From the NCBI RefSeq assembly GCF_017313785.1, contig NZ_JAFLNL010000007.1, positions 62,001-126,000 of the forward strand: a stretch of DNA of 64,000 bases. Reading direction: 5' to 3'. A program made the position numbers and the translations under genes. Of the stretch, positions 1 through 8,491 are shown piece by piece (positions within the stretch are counted from its first letter, which is position 1; each line of letters begins with the position of its first letter). The stretch is from Flagellimonas aurea (lineage in GTDB: Bacteria > Bacteroidota > Bacteroidia > Flavobacteriales > Flavobacteriaceae). A model generated the notes under the pieces. That model did not search any database. It worked only from the letters and a program-made list of their open reading frames with translations, and was not told the origin of the DNA.

Positions 1-335
1 GTCCGTTGATATCCGTGTTTGCCAAGGTCAACGATGTTATCAATGTTCCTGATGGGAGCTTGACCCAGGTTCAGATTGCAATGGGCGATGGAGAGCAAAC
101 CACGCTGGTACCCGAGTCGGCACTTTTAGAAGATTATGGGAATTACTCGGTAGTTCTGCAACTCGGTGGCGAAAGTTTTGAAAGACGACCCATAACCATC
201 GGGAAGCGCAACGGTAAAAACGTGGAAGTCTTAAAAGGCTTGAAAGTTGGCGATGTGGTAGTCACTACAGGAGCCTATCAGGTAAAAATGGCATCAATGT
301 CCGGTACCACACCGGCACACGGACACGACCACTAA
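1..335 (+). CDS. RND efflux periplasmic adaptor subunit (CusB/CzcB-like), C-terminal part
   Basis: This is the 3' end of a gene that begins left of the window; the frame is open from the first bases (codons from position 3). The roughly 110 visible residues resemble the last beta-barrel and membrane-proximal domain of HlyD/CusB adaptors: a VPESALLED-type strand, then RRPITIGKRNGKNVEVLKGL and GDVVVTTGAYQ, which is the usual adaptor ending. A His-rich tail (HGHDH) could bind metal. The RND pump starts 11 bp downstream after a strong AAGGAG site, so the two are cotranscribed. In the complex the adaptor would join the pump to an outer-membrane channel. Family assignment is secure; the metal substrate is not shown. 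Confidence 0.85.
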   Translation, partial: PLISVFAKVNDVINVPDGSLTQVQIAMGDGEQTTLVPESALLEDYGNYSVVLQLGGESFERRPITIGKRNGKNVEVLKGLKVGDVVVTTGAYQVKMASMSGTTPAHGHDH

Positions 336-346
336 AAAGGAGAATT

Positions 347-3300
347 ATGTTAACAAAAATATTAAAATTTTCCCTACATAATCGTTTGATGATTTTGTTG
401 GGAGCAGTGGTACTGAGCGTATTGGGAATTTACTACGCCAAAACAATGAACGTAGATGTGTTCCCAGACTTGACAGCACCAACCGTAACCATTTTGACCG
501 AAGCCCACGGGATGGAATCGGAAGAAGTGGAAAAATTGGTCACCTACCAATTGGAAACCGCTATGAACGGTTCGCCCAATGTGAGGCGTATCCGTTCGTC
601 ATCGGCAGCGGGAATTTCCATTGTCTGGGTTGAATTTGAATGGGGAACGGACATCTACAGAGCTCGCCAGATTGTGAGTGAGCGCATCCCAATGGTACGT
701 GAAAACCTGCCCGAAGGTATTGGTGCGCCCACAATGGCACCTATTTCATCCATTATGGGAGAGATTATGCTATTGGGCGTAACGTCCGATAGTCTGTCGC
801 CTATGGAACTGCGAACACTGTCCGATTGGATTATCCGCCCTCGCATCAAAGCCATTGGTGGCATTGCCAACGTGGTGGTCATAGGTGGCGACTACAAACA
901 GTATCAGGTATTTGCCAATCCTGAAAAATTGAAGCACTACAACGTGAGCTTGCAAGAATTGGTAGAGCGCGTAAAGGAAGCCAATGTAAACGCACCAGGT
1001 GGTATTGTGAACCAATACGGAAATCAATACATCATTAAAGGAAGCGGTAGGGCCTACGTTTTGGAAGATTTACAGGAAGCCGTGGTAAAACAAATCAATG
1101 GGCAGACCATCAAAGTCAAGGATGTGGCGACGGTTCAAATCGGTGCGTCCGATAAAATCGGCGATGGTTCTCTAAACGGCAATAAATCAGTTATCCTTAC
1201 AATTTCCAAACAGCCCGATGTCAACACCCTCAAATTGACCGAAGATTTGGACATCGCCATTGCCGATTTAGAAAAGACCTTACCGGAAACTGTAGAAATC
1301 AAAAGTCAAATCTTCAGGTCGTCGGATTTCATCAATGCGTCCATCAGCAACTTGAATTGGACACTAATGGAAGGGGCATTCTTTGTCGTAATAGTCTTGT
1401 TTATCTTTTTGATGAACTGGCGCACCACGGTCATTTCGTTATTGGCCATTCCCATATCCCTGTTGGTCTCTATAATTATCTTACAATGGCTGGGCTATAC
1501 CATCAACACGATGAGCTTAGGCGGGATGGCGATTGCCATAGGTGCTTTGGTGGACGATGCCATTATCGATGTAGAAAATGTCTATAAACGCTTGCGCGAA
1601 AACAGCCGACTGCCAAAAGCAGAGCGCAAATCGATGATTACGGTCGTGCGCGATGCTTCGGTGGAAATCCGGAGTTCCATCATTATTGCGACATTAATCA
1701 TCATTGTGTCTTTTGTTCCTTTGTTCTTTTTAAGCGGAATGGAAGGTCGATTGTTGCAACCTCTCGGGATTGCCTTTGTAACCTCTGTATTGACCTCATT
1801 GGTCGTGGCCGTGACGGTAACACCCGTATTGTGCTCGTATTTATTGAACAAGGAAAAACTGCTCAAAAAACAAGCCGAAGGCACCAAAGTAGAACAATGG
1901 TTGCAAAAACACTATGCTTCCACTTTGGATAGGGTTATTAAAATACCAAAAACAGTGATTGCGGTAACGGTCGTTGCATTCCTGTTAAGTTTGGTCGTGG
2001 CAACCCAATTGGGACGAAGTTTTTTACCCGAATTCAATGAAGGTTCGCTGGTGATAGCCGTGGTTGGACCACCAGGAATGTCGTTGGAAGAGAGCAATAA
2101 GGCAGGCAAGCAAATAGAAAATCTACTGCTGGAGATGCCTGAAGTCAATGTGGTAACCCGAAGAACGGGACGAGCCGAATTGGACGAACACGCCCAAGGC
2201 GTAAACGCAGCCGAAATCGATGTACCGTTTACTTTGGAAGACAAATCAAAAGAAGAATTTTTTGAGGAAGTCCGAACCAAGTTGAGCGTCGTTCCTGGCG
2301 TAAATATCACGCTTGGCCAACCCATCGCGCACCGCATTGACCATATGTTATCCGGAACACGAGCCAATATCGCCATCAAGATTTTTGGTTCGGATTTACA
2401 ACGATTGTTCGAGTTGGGGAAACAGGTAGAACAGAACATCAAATCCATCGATGGATTGGCAGATGTGGCAGTTGACCAACAAATTGAAGTCCCACAAATC
2501 CGCATCAAACCCAAGCGTCCCATTTTGTCAGCGTATGGTATGACTGTTGGCGACTTAATGGAACAGGTAGATATTGCGTTTGCAGGTGAAGAAGCAGGCG
2601 AAATTTATGAAGGACAGCGCTATTTTGATTTGGTGGTACGCTACGAAAAACCCTTTCGTGACAACGTGGAAAACTTTAAAAACGCCTTGATTAGCCTGCC
2701 AAATGGTGGGCAGACCGTTTTGGGCGAACTTGCGATGATTCAATCGGTGAGTAGTCCAAATACCATAAGCCGTGAAGATGTACAACGAAAGATTGTGGTG
2801 GCGGCAAATGTTCAGGGTAGGGATTTACGTAGTGCCGTCAACGAAATTGAGGAAGTGGTAAATTCCACCATCGATTTTCCCGAGGGTTACCGTGTGCAAT
2901 ACGGTGGACAGTTTGAAAGTGAGTCCAAAGCCTCACAACTGTTGTTGATTACCGCTATTTTGGCAATCGGTGTCATATTCTTGCTATTGTACTATGAATT
3001 CAAAAATGTAAAACTGGCCTTTGTCGTGCTCATTAATCTACCCTTGGCATTGATTGGTGGTATTCTCATTGTGTATTTCACATCAGGAATCGTAAGCATT
3101 GCGGCAACCATAGGATTTATCAGTCTCTTTGGTATCGCCACCAGAAATGGTATCCTTTTGGTTTCTCGTTACGAAGATTTACGAGAGGAAGGTAAGACAG
3201 GCATCGAACTGATTAAAGCTGGTGCCTTGGATAGATTGAATCCAATTCTGATGACCGCCTTTACCACAGGATTGGCATTGATTCCGCTTGCGCTAAAAGG

Positions 3301-3445
3301 CGGGCAGCCGGGAAGTGAAATTCAAAGCCCGATGGCGGTGGTCATTTTGGGTGGGTTGCTTTCTGCAACCATTTTGAATTTGATTGTTATTCCGTGCGTG
3401 TATCAATTGGTAGTTCGCAAAACGGATGCTACCGGCAGAATTTAA
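347..3445 (+). CDS. CusA/CzcA-family heavy-metal efflux RND transporter
   Basis: This 1032-residue protein is full length for an RND inner-membrane pump, which drives proton-coupled export of metal ions through a tripartite complex. It has the expected plan: TM1 at about residues 10-30 followed by the VDVFPDLTAPTVTI porter start, a TM2-6 bundle at about 335-500, a second porter loop and a TM8-12 bundle at about 870-1020. The TM4 motif GALVDDAIIDVENVY (about 397-411) carries the acidic residues of the proton relay. An AAGGAG ribosome site precedes the ATG. It follows the adaptor gene and precedes an MFS exporter, forming ICE cargo. CusA and CzcA cannot be told apart here, so the metal is left open. 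Confidence 0.93.
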   Translation: MLTKILKFSLHNRLMILLGAVVLSVLGIYYAKTMNVDVFPDLTAPTVTILTEAHGMESEEVEKLVTYQLETAMNGSPNVRRIRSSSAAGISIVWVEFEWGTDIYRARQIVSERIPMVRENLPEGIGAPTMAPISSIMGEIMLLGVTSDSLSPMELRTLSDWIIRPRIKAIGGIANVVVIGGDYKQYQVFANPEKLKHYNVSLQELVERVKEANVNAPGGIVNQYGNQYIIKGSGRAYVLEDLQEAVVKQINGQTIKVKDVATVQIGASDKIGDGSLNGNKSVILTISKQPDVNTLKLTEDLDIAIADLEKTLPETVEIKSQIFRSSDFINASISNLNWTLMEGAFFVVIVLFIFLMNWRTTVISLLAIPISLLVSIIILQWLGYTINTMSLGGMAIAIGALVDDAIIDVENVYKRLRENSRLPKAERKSMITVVRDASVEIRSSIIIATLIIIVSFVPLFFLSGMEGRLLQPLGIAFVTSVLTSLVVAVTVTPVLCSYLLNKEKLLKKQAEGTKVEQWLQKHYASTLDRVIKIPKTVIAVTVVAFLLSLVVATQLGRSFLPEFNEGSLVIAVVGPPGMSLEESNKAGKQIENLLLEMPEVNVVTRRTGRAELDEHAQGVNAAEIDVPFTLEDKSKEEFFEEVRTKLSVVPGVNITLGQPIAHRIDHMLSGTRANIAIKIFGSDLQRLFELGKQVEQNIKSIDGLADVAVDQQIEVPQIRIKPKRPILSAYGMTVGDLMEQVDIAFAGEEAGEIYEGQRYFDLVVRYEKPFRDNVENFKNALISLPNGGQTVLGELAMIQSVSSPNTISREDVQRKIVVAANVQGRDLRSAVNEIEEVVNSTIDFPEGYRVQYGGQFESESKASQLLLITAILAIGVIFLLLYYEFKNVKLAFVVLINLPLALIGGILIVYFTSGIVSIAATIGFISLFGIATRNGILLVSRYEDLREEGKTGIELIKAGALDRLNPILMTAFTTGLALIPLALKGGQPGSEIQSPMAVVILGGLLSATILNLIVIPCVYQLVVRKTDATGRI

Positions 3446-3457
3446 TTTATTATTGAA

Positions 3458-4687
3458 ATGAACTTGACAAATCTGATAGAACCCTTCCAGGCACTTCGCA
3501 ATAAAGTTTTTACAAAACTATATGTGGCGCAGACCATCAGTTTATTGGGTGATGCTATTACTTGGGTGGGCTTAGCATTATTGGCATATCAGTTTGGAGA
3601 GGAAAGGGCTGCGGCTATATTGGCCACGGCCCTTACTTTACGTGTAACAGCATTTATAATTTTTTCACCTTTTGCTGGCGTATTGGCAGACAGGATAGCT
3701 CGAAAGAAAATATTGTATGTAACCCATTTTATAAGGATGGCGCTTGTTGGTGTGTTACCCTTCATAAACGCCGAATGGCAAATTTATGTGCTGGTGTTCC
3801 TGATGAATGTTTTTAATGCCTTTTTCAGTCCTACATACCGTTCCGTAATTCCACAAGTGGTGGATAAAAAATTGTACCGGCAAGCCATCGGCTTATCGGC
3901 TGCCACGTATCAGGTATTGGGTGTTTTGGGGCCAGGTTTGGCAGGGATTTTAGCGGTATGGTTTGGAGCCCGTGAAATATTCTTTGTCGATGCGGTTACA
4001 TTTATCATCGCTGGTATTATGCTCGTGACCTTACCAAAGAGCTTTTCAAGGCGTAATCAAACCGATGTACGGAAAAAGCACCCTTTTAAATGGCAGGACG
4101 TTACTAAGGGCATAAAACTTTTGTTTCAAAACAAATATGTACGTTTCGCTCTTTTTATAGAACTCGTATCGGCGATGGCAGGAGCTTTCATTTTAGTGAA
4201 CACCATTGTTCTCATTAAGAGCGGTTTGAACCTGACCGATAAGGAATATGGCTGGGTTATGGCGGCGTTTGGTGTAGGTGCCGCCATTGCGGCATTCGTA
4301 TCCGGAGCTTTGGATAAGACCAAATCCAGGCAAGTATCCTTAATGTTAGGCGCTTTAGTACTTGGGCTTGCGATAAGTGCTGCCAATTATCTGTCTTTTC
4401 CGTTGCTATTGATGTTTTGGGTATTTGCAGGTTTAGGACAAAGTCTGGCAGAAATACCCTCAGAAACACTCATAGGTGAGAACATTCCCGATGAGGAACA
4501 GGGAAAGGTGTACGGGTCTCATTTTGCATTTTCACATTTATGGTGGGCGTTTGCTTACCCGGTGGCAGGTTATTTGGGAACCGCTTTTCCAAACAAATAC
4601 TTCCTCTATGGGGGAATCCTAACCCTGTTATTGTTAGCGGTTGTCTTTTTGTTCTTGAGACCGAAAAAAAGAAATGGAATAGTGTAA
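3458..4687 (+). CDS. MFS transporter (EntS/MFS_3-like)
   Basis: The 409-residue polytopic membrane protein has about twelve hydrophobic segments. The loop between TM2 and TM3 reads GVLADRIARKKILY, matching the MFS signature G-x-x-x-D-R-x-G-R-R/K. Its opening (FTKLYVAQTISLLGDAITWVGLALLAYQ) is typical of the MFS_3 branch that includes the enterobactin exporter EntS and macrolide-type exporters. It starts 12 bp after the RND pump and so probably belongs to the same cargo operon. A role in exporting a metal chelate or drug is possible but not shown by the sequence. Confidence 0.85.
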   Translation: MNLTNLIEPFQALRNKVFTKLYVAQTISLLGDAITWVGLALLAYQFGEERAAAILATALTLRVTAFIIFSPFAGVLADRIARKKILYVTHFIRMALVGVLPFINAEWQIYVLVFLMNVFNAFFSPTYRSVIPQVVDKKLYRQAIGLSAATYQVLGVLGPGLAGILAVWFGAREIFFVDAVTFIIAGIMLVTLPKSFSRRNQTDVRKKHPFKWQDVTKGIKLLFQNKYVRFALFIELVSAMAGAFILVNTIVLIKSGLNLTDKEYGWVMAAFGVGAAIAAFVSGALDKTKSRQVSLMLGALVLGLAISAANYLSFPLLLMFWVFAGLGQSLAEIPSETLIGENIPDEEQGKVYGSHFAFSHLWWAFAYPVAGYLGTAFPNKYFLYGGILTLLLLAVVFLFLRPKKRNGIV

Positions 4688-4745
4688 ACGTGGTGGGCAT
4701 AATATTCAATTTTTACGTGCCGTGAATAGCAGAGCCGATAAAAAA

Positions 4746-4856
4746 ATTAAAAGCCCAATGACCGTTGTGATTCTGTGTGGTTTACTTTAGGCAACCATTC
4801 TGAATTTGATTGTGATTCCTTGTGTGTAGCAATTGTTAATACAAAAACGAGAGTAA
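4746..4856 (+). pseudogene. Remnant of a second RND pump 3' end
   Basis: Translated in one frame, this stretch reads IKSPMTVVILCGLL, stop, ATILNLIVIPCV, stop, QLLIQKRE, stop. It matches the C-terminal tail of the pump encoded at 347-3445 (QSPMAVVILGGLLSATILNLIVIPCVY and so on) nearly residue for residue, with two in-frame stops replacing serine and tyrosine codons. About 110 bp survive and no upstream RND sequence is seen before the MFS gene, so this is the relic of a duplicated or deleted efflux gene. Confidence 0.85.
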
Positions 4857-4879
4857 TCCTTTAATGGTTCTGACGTATA

Positions 4880-4911
4880 AAGCCTTCTTATTTTTAGGAA
4901 GGCTTTTTTTA
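4880..4911 (+). terminator. Intrinsic terminator after the efflux cargo
   Basis: AAGCCTTC (4880-4887) pairs with GAAGGCTT (4898-4905) and is followed by a T tract. It lies just past the RND remnant and would end the transcript of the efflux block. Confidence 0.8.
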
Positions 4912-5620
4912 TTAGACCACTCAGCCCATTCCCCTACATTCCACGGTTTCCTGCTGAAAAAGCAAGAAACCACTACATTCCGGGAAAAGCGCTTCACTAC
5001 AAATATCTTGGACACAATCCCCAATTTCAGCTTTCCATTCCGTTAACCCTTCCCGCTTCTCTGGGAAGGAACACTTCATTCCCGAGCCAAAATTGTGAAT
5101 TAAGTCCGCTTCCACAACGGAAAGCCATCGCTTCGGTTTTCTTAACGGAATTTTCGGCAAGAACTTCTTGAGCCCTCACTCGAAAATGCCTAAAAACCCA
5201 ACCGTTGTCTTACACATTTTAAGGGGTTTATAATGGATACAGCCTCTATTGTTTTTCGGGTCGTCGAAAAACAGGCACGGCAAAACCAATTCTAATGTAA
5301 ACCCAGCCACTCATTTCGCTTAACTGTCGGTACGCTCAAATCGCAACTGGCTTTAAAAGAATTGCTAACGCCCTTATGGAACTTGTCAAGACTGTACAAA
5401 GTTTTAGTGAAAAATAAGGTTTCTACATCCTTGAAAATCCAAGGATGTTTCTACGTCGCAAACACACCTGATTTTACCCTAAAAGTCTTGACAAAACCCA
5501 CTCTATCCATTGTGCGGTGCACGAAAGAAAAGAACAAACACCCCTTAAAATTTAATCACAGTTGAATTGAAAAGGGAAATATTAATCAAGCCTATAAAGG
5601 GCATTTAAAACCATTTAGTT
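4912..5620. other. Gene-free hairpin-rich stretch upstream of ssb
   Basis: No convincing gene is present. Several perfect inverted repeats stand out: CCTTCCC/GGGAAGG at 5048-5069; TGTTTTTCG/CGAAAAACA at 5250-5273; ACATCCTTG/CAAGGATGT at 5425-5448; and TTGTCAAGACT at 5383-5393 pairing with AGTCTTGACAA at 5484-5494, which encloses the previous hairpin. The position next to ssb and the candidate oriT suggests a single-strand-active regulatory region, but that is inference. Confidence 0.5.
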
Positions 5621-5965
5621 ATGAGTACTATTAGAAATCACGTACAATTGATTGGAAACGTTGGTCAAGAGCCAACCATTACGAACCTTGAAAGCGGAAA
5701 GAAAGTAGCCCGCTTCTCACTCGCCACAAACGAGTATTACAAAGACAGCAAAGGCGAAAAGCAAACGGACACCAACTGGCATACCGTTGTGGCTTGGGGC
5801 AAGACCGCTGAAATCGTTGAGAAATATGTTGAAAAAGGCAAAGAAGTAGGAATTACGGGAAAACTAAAGACCCGAACCTACACCACGGACGACGGAAACC
5901 AACGCTATGTTACCGAAGTGGTAGCGGATGAAATCCTATTACTTGGAAGCAAAAATGACAAGTAG
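5621..5965 (+). CDS. ssb: Single-stranded DNA-binding protein
   Basis: The 114-residue protein is a compact SSB made of one OB-fold. The N-terminus runs through the canonical strand VQLIGNVGQEPTI, the middle has ARFSLATNE and NWHTVVAWGKTAEI, and the end has GKLKTRTYTTDDGNQRY and TEVVADEILLLG. It lacks the long disordered tail and the acidic tip of housekeeping SSBs, as is usual for plasmid and ICE copies. It would coat single-stranded ICE DNA during or after transfer. It leads a block of small genes transcribed toward the candidate oriT and has its own terminator directly after it. Confidence 0.95.
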   Translation: MSTIRNHVQLIGNVGQEPTITNLESGKKVARFSLATNEYYKDSKGEKQTDTNWHTVVAWGKTAEIVEKYVEKGKEVGITGKLKTRTYTTDDGNQRYVTEVVADEILLLGSKNDK

Positions 5966-5977
5966 AACTTAAAATTA

Positions 5978-6014
5978 AAGAGGGCGTTCCTCTCGAAAGA
6001 TGCGCCCTCTTTTC
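5978..6014 (+). terminator. Intrinsic terminator after ssb
   Basis: AGAGGGCG (5979-5986) pairs with CGCCCTCT (6003-6010), followed by TTT. It lies 14 bp past the ssb stop codon. Confidence 0.8.
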
Positions 6015-6042
6015 ATTATTCAAATCTTAAAAATTTTAAACA

Positions 6043-6423
6043 ATGAAAGCACAAGTTAACGATATTAAGGAGCGGTTGCAATATTTTTCTGGAACAGAAA
6101 TGTTCTATTCCCTACCTCTAATTAAAACCAGATTTACCGACGGATTGAAATATCTATCGGAAGTAGCAGAATGTTTTTGGCTCATTACGGATGCTTCGGT
6201 AATCGCTAAGAGTCTGATTAACCGAAGTGAATTTATTACGATTGACTTCAAAAGAATGTCAGAAGAAAAACAGGATTATACAGGGTATGAAGCTGAAATT
6301 ATTTACAGCGATGGTAACGACAATATATTAGAAACACATCGTTACAATGCTACCGATTTCCCACTGGATGAATTGCGGTTATTCTTTGTGAACGATACGC
6401 TGATGTTACCAAGCGAATACTAA
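6043..6423 (+). CDS. DUF6876-like hypothetical protein
   Basis: This 126-residue soluble protein has the pattern of small ICE proteins grouped as DUF6876: an opening of the type LQYFSGTEMFYSLPL, then TDGLKYLSEVAECFWLITDA, and a C-terminal LFFVNDTLMLPSEY. The function of the family is not known. It has no signal peptide and no obvious catalytic motif. It lies between ssb and the candidate oriT in the same orientation, which is where conjugative elements often keep genes expressed early in the recipient. The family name comes from pattern memory and would need a profile search to confirm. Confidence 0.6.
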   Translation: MKAQVNDIKERLQYFSGTEMFYSLPLIKTRFTDGLKYLSEVAECFWLITDASVIAKSLINRSEFITIDFKRMSEEKQDYTGYEAEIIYSDGNDNILETHRYNATDFPLDELRLFFVNDTLMLPSEY

Positions 6424-6435
6424 AATCGGGAAGCT

Positions 6436-6633
6436 ATGATTTATCTAAATTTTACCGATTTAAGCGAGGAAGCCCAAGAGCGATTGCTTACCAATTCTAA
6501 GGAAGATATCAAGAAAAAATATGGCAAGGATTTGATGGACTATGCCACCAAGCATCACACCAATTTGGACAAAATGCTTGACGAGGAAGCGTTACGGAAT
6601 TTATATTCCTATACCTATGTATTTAATATCTGA
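6436..6633 (+). CDS. Small conserved-type ICE protein, unknown function
   Basis: This 65-residue acidic to neutral protein starts 12 bp after the preceding gene and is probably cotranscribed with it. It is predicted to be mostly helical (LSEEAQERLLTNSKEDIKKKYG). No signal peptide, membrane segment or known motif was seen. Its place in the ssb block suggests a role around transfer, but no function can be assigned. Confidence 0.55.
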   Translation: MIYLNFTDLSEEAQERLLTNSKEDIKKKYGKDLMDYATKHHTNLDKMLDEEALRNLYSYTYVFNI

Positions 6634-6872
6634 ATGATGTTTTTTGAAAGAAATGCACCTCTGAAATTTCAGGGGTGTTTTCATTTTTAGTGCATTCATA
6701 ATCACGAAAAAATCGTATCTTTATTTTGCTGAAATACAGCACACAATTTAATGTAGGGTTATCCACTTTTTTGACTTTCGCCGATACCCTTACACATCGA
6801 AAAACAACATATCGGAAATTTTATTTCCTCGAAAATGGCAATCAGCTTTTGAGCTAGATTGTATGGATTTTT

Positions 6873-6943
6873 GTCCCGCGAGCGGGACGAAAAGGAATAG
6901 CAAGAGGGTAACACGCTGCGCGATGTTACGGATTCCTTTTCGT
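6873..6943. other. Candidate origin of transfer (nested inverted repeats)
   Basis: In the 431-bp gap 6634-7064, upstream of the mobilization genes, three inverted repeats are nested. GTCCCG/CGGGAC forms a hairpin at 6873-6888. ACGAAAAGGAAT at 6887-6898 pairs with ATTCCTTTTCGT at 6932-6943. GTAACA/TGTTAC at 6908-6929 lies inside the larger repeat. oriT sites commonly sit just upstream of the accessory mobilization gene and carry such repeats. The rest of the gap is AT-rich and shows nothing else I can support. No nick-site match to a known oriT was recognised. Confidence 0.5.
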
Positions 6944-7064
6944 TTTCAAATCATTGATAGTCAAGTGTTTAAAATTTTTTTAATCTTTTGATTTTCAGCA
7001 ATTTGCGACAAATGCCCTCAAAACGCTCATTTTTCGGGAAAGATTTGCGACAAATCGGCGAAAT

Positions 7065-7445
7065 ATGGACACATTTATTGGCATCAGGTTCAAGAAGGAA
7101 ACTGCAAAGCGTTTTCAACAGTTTTCCAGAACCCATTTCAAAACGCATACCGAGGCAATGAAAGCCATCCTCGATTTTTTCTTCTACAACGAGATTTCAC
7201 CCAAGGAAAATTTAGGGCCGACTGGACGCACCATTGAAGCTAAATTATTGAAACGCATTAATGCTGTCATAGCTATTATGCGTGATGTAGAAAAGACCCA
7301 GACCAAACCTACCGTCGCAATGTTGCAATCCCTTTTTGAAATGGATGAACCCAAAAAGAAACCCTTGATTTTGGAAAAGAAATATACAGAAGAAAAGAAG
7401 GAAGTCAAGTTTCAAGAAAAGCGAAATAACCAGAATCAACTTTAA
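7065..7445 (+). CDS. BfmA/BtgA-like mobilization accessory protein
   Basis: This 126-residue basic protein opens with FIGIRFKKETAKRFQQFSRTHFKTHTEAMKAILDFF, a ribbon-helix-helix-like layout seen in the BfmA/BtgA mobilization proteins of Bacteroidetes. Such proteins bind oriT and help the relaxase form the relaxosome. The C-terminal third is strongly Lys/Glu rich and probably disordered. The gene is 11 bp upstream of the relaxase gene and just downstream of the inverted repeats at 6873-6943, supporting an oriT-binding role. Confidence 0.8.
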   Translation: MDTFIGIRFKKETAKRFQQFSRTHFKTHTEAMKAILDFFFYNEISPKENLGPTGRTIEAKLLKRINAVIAIMRDVEKTQTKPTVAMLQSLFEMDEPKKKPLILEKKYTEEKKEVKFQEKRNNQNQL

Positions 7446-7456
7446 AATTCTAACCT

Positions 7457-8491
7457 ATGTATATCAACATTACAGCACAAAAATTAGGAACGAATTACTC
7501 GCAGAGTTCAGCCGATTTTGTGGACTATTTGGAAAAAGAAAATGAGGGTTTAATGAAGGAAGATATGGAACACTTTTTCAATCAATATGGTGATGAGATT
7601 TCTGCTAAAGAAGTGGTAAAAGAAATTGACGGAAACACCGCAAAGCTGAAAAAGAAAGAACCTAAATTCTATTCCATAATGGTCAGTCCATCAAAATACG
7701 AACTGCGAAAACTCGAAAACAGCAGTGCTGATTTAAAACGATACACTCGCGAGCTGATGAAAGATTATGCCGCCAGTTTCAAAGGGCGTGAAATTGATGG
7801 TCGACCTATTTCTGTAGATGACATTAAATACTTCGCCAAAATCGAGCATCAGAGAACGTTTAAAGGAACAGACAAACAGGTAAAAGAAAACCAGCCTTTT
7901 GCCACCAAGATTCTTGAACTGAAAAATGAGATACCTAAAATTGAACATGGTAATGCGACCGGAAATATAGAACGACTAAAACTGAAGATAGGAAAACTGG
8001 AACGGGATGCCCCACACCAACAGAATGGTATTCGGATTGTACAGGGTATGCCCAAGGAAGGTAATCAAAGCCACATCCATATCATAATCAGCAGGAAAGA
8101 CGCGTCCAACAGGTTCAGCCTTTCCCCTGGCAGCAAGTATAAAGCATCTGAAGTTGAGATGCACGGCAAAAAGGTAAAACGTGGTTTTGATAGGGATGCT
8201 TTTTTCGCTAAAGCAGAAATAACCTTTGATAAAACATTCGGCTACAATCGTAATTATGCAGAGACTTATAAAGCTAAAAAGGATTTCATCAAAAGCCCCA
8301 AACTCTACTTTACCGCTTTGATGAAGCTACCTGCAAATGAAAAAGCAATAGCCTTTAAAATTATGGGTAAGTCGGGCATTCCATTAATCCCAAATATTCC
8401 GACCAGCAAAGCACAATTGGCACTTCGGGTTTTTAAACGGTTACGAAAAGGTGCTGAAATTGCTGTTAAATCAAGTTCTATTGGGATATGA
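7457..8491 (+). CDS. Relaxase (MobB/DUF5712-type mobilization protein)
   Basis: This 344-residue protein has the layout of Bacteroidetes MobB/DUF5712 relaxases. A SHIHIIISRKD motif at about residues 204-214 provides the histidine pair (H-x-H) of an HUH nickase. The N-terminus (NITAQKLGTNYSQSSADFVDYLEKEN) matches this family, which is shorter than classical MobA. It would nick one strand at oriT and pilot it into the recipient. A candidate catalytic tyrosine is not obvious from the sequence alone. The 3' end overlaps the coupling-protein start by 4 bp, so translation of the two is probably coupled. Confidence 0.82.
   Translation: MYINITAQKLGTNYSQSSADFVDYLEKENEGLMKEDMEHFFNQYGDEISAKEVVKEIDGNTAKLKKKEPKFYSIMVSPSKYELRKLENSSADLKRYTRELMKDYAASFKGREIDGRPISVDDIKYFAKIEHQRTFKGTDKQVKENQPFATKILELKNEIPKIEHGNATGNIERLKLKIGKLERDAPHQQNGIRIVQGMPKEGNQSHIHIIISRKDASNRFSLSPGSKYKASEVEMHGKKVKRGFDRDAFFAKAEITFDKTFGYNRNYAETYKAKKDFIKSPKLYFTALMKLPANEKAIAFKIMGKSGIPLIPNIPTSKAQLALRVFKRLRKGAEIAVKSSSIGI

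Noticed and set aside
1912-2523. 203-codon open frame on the minus strand
   Set aside because: Antisense shadow of the RND pump gene, rich in Ser and Thr as expected for reversed hydrophobic codons.
4921-5160. 79-codon open frame on the minus strand in the gap before ssb
   Set aside because: No ribosome site, no recognisable motif, and the stretch is dominated by inverted repeats; treated as non-coding.
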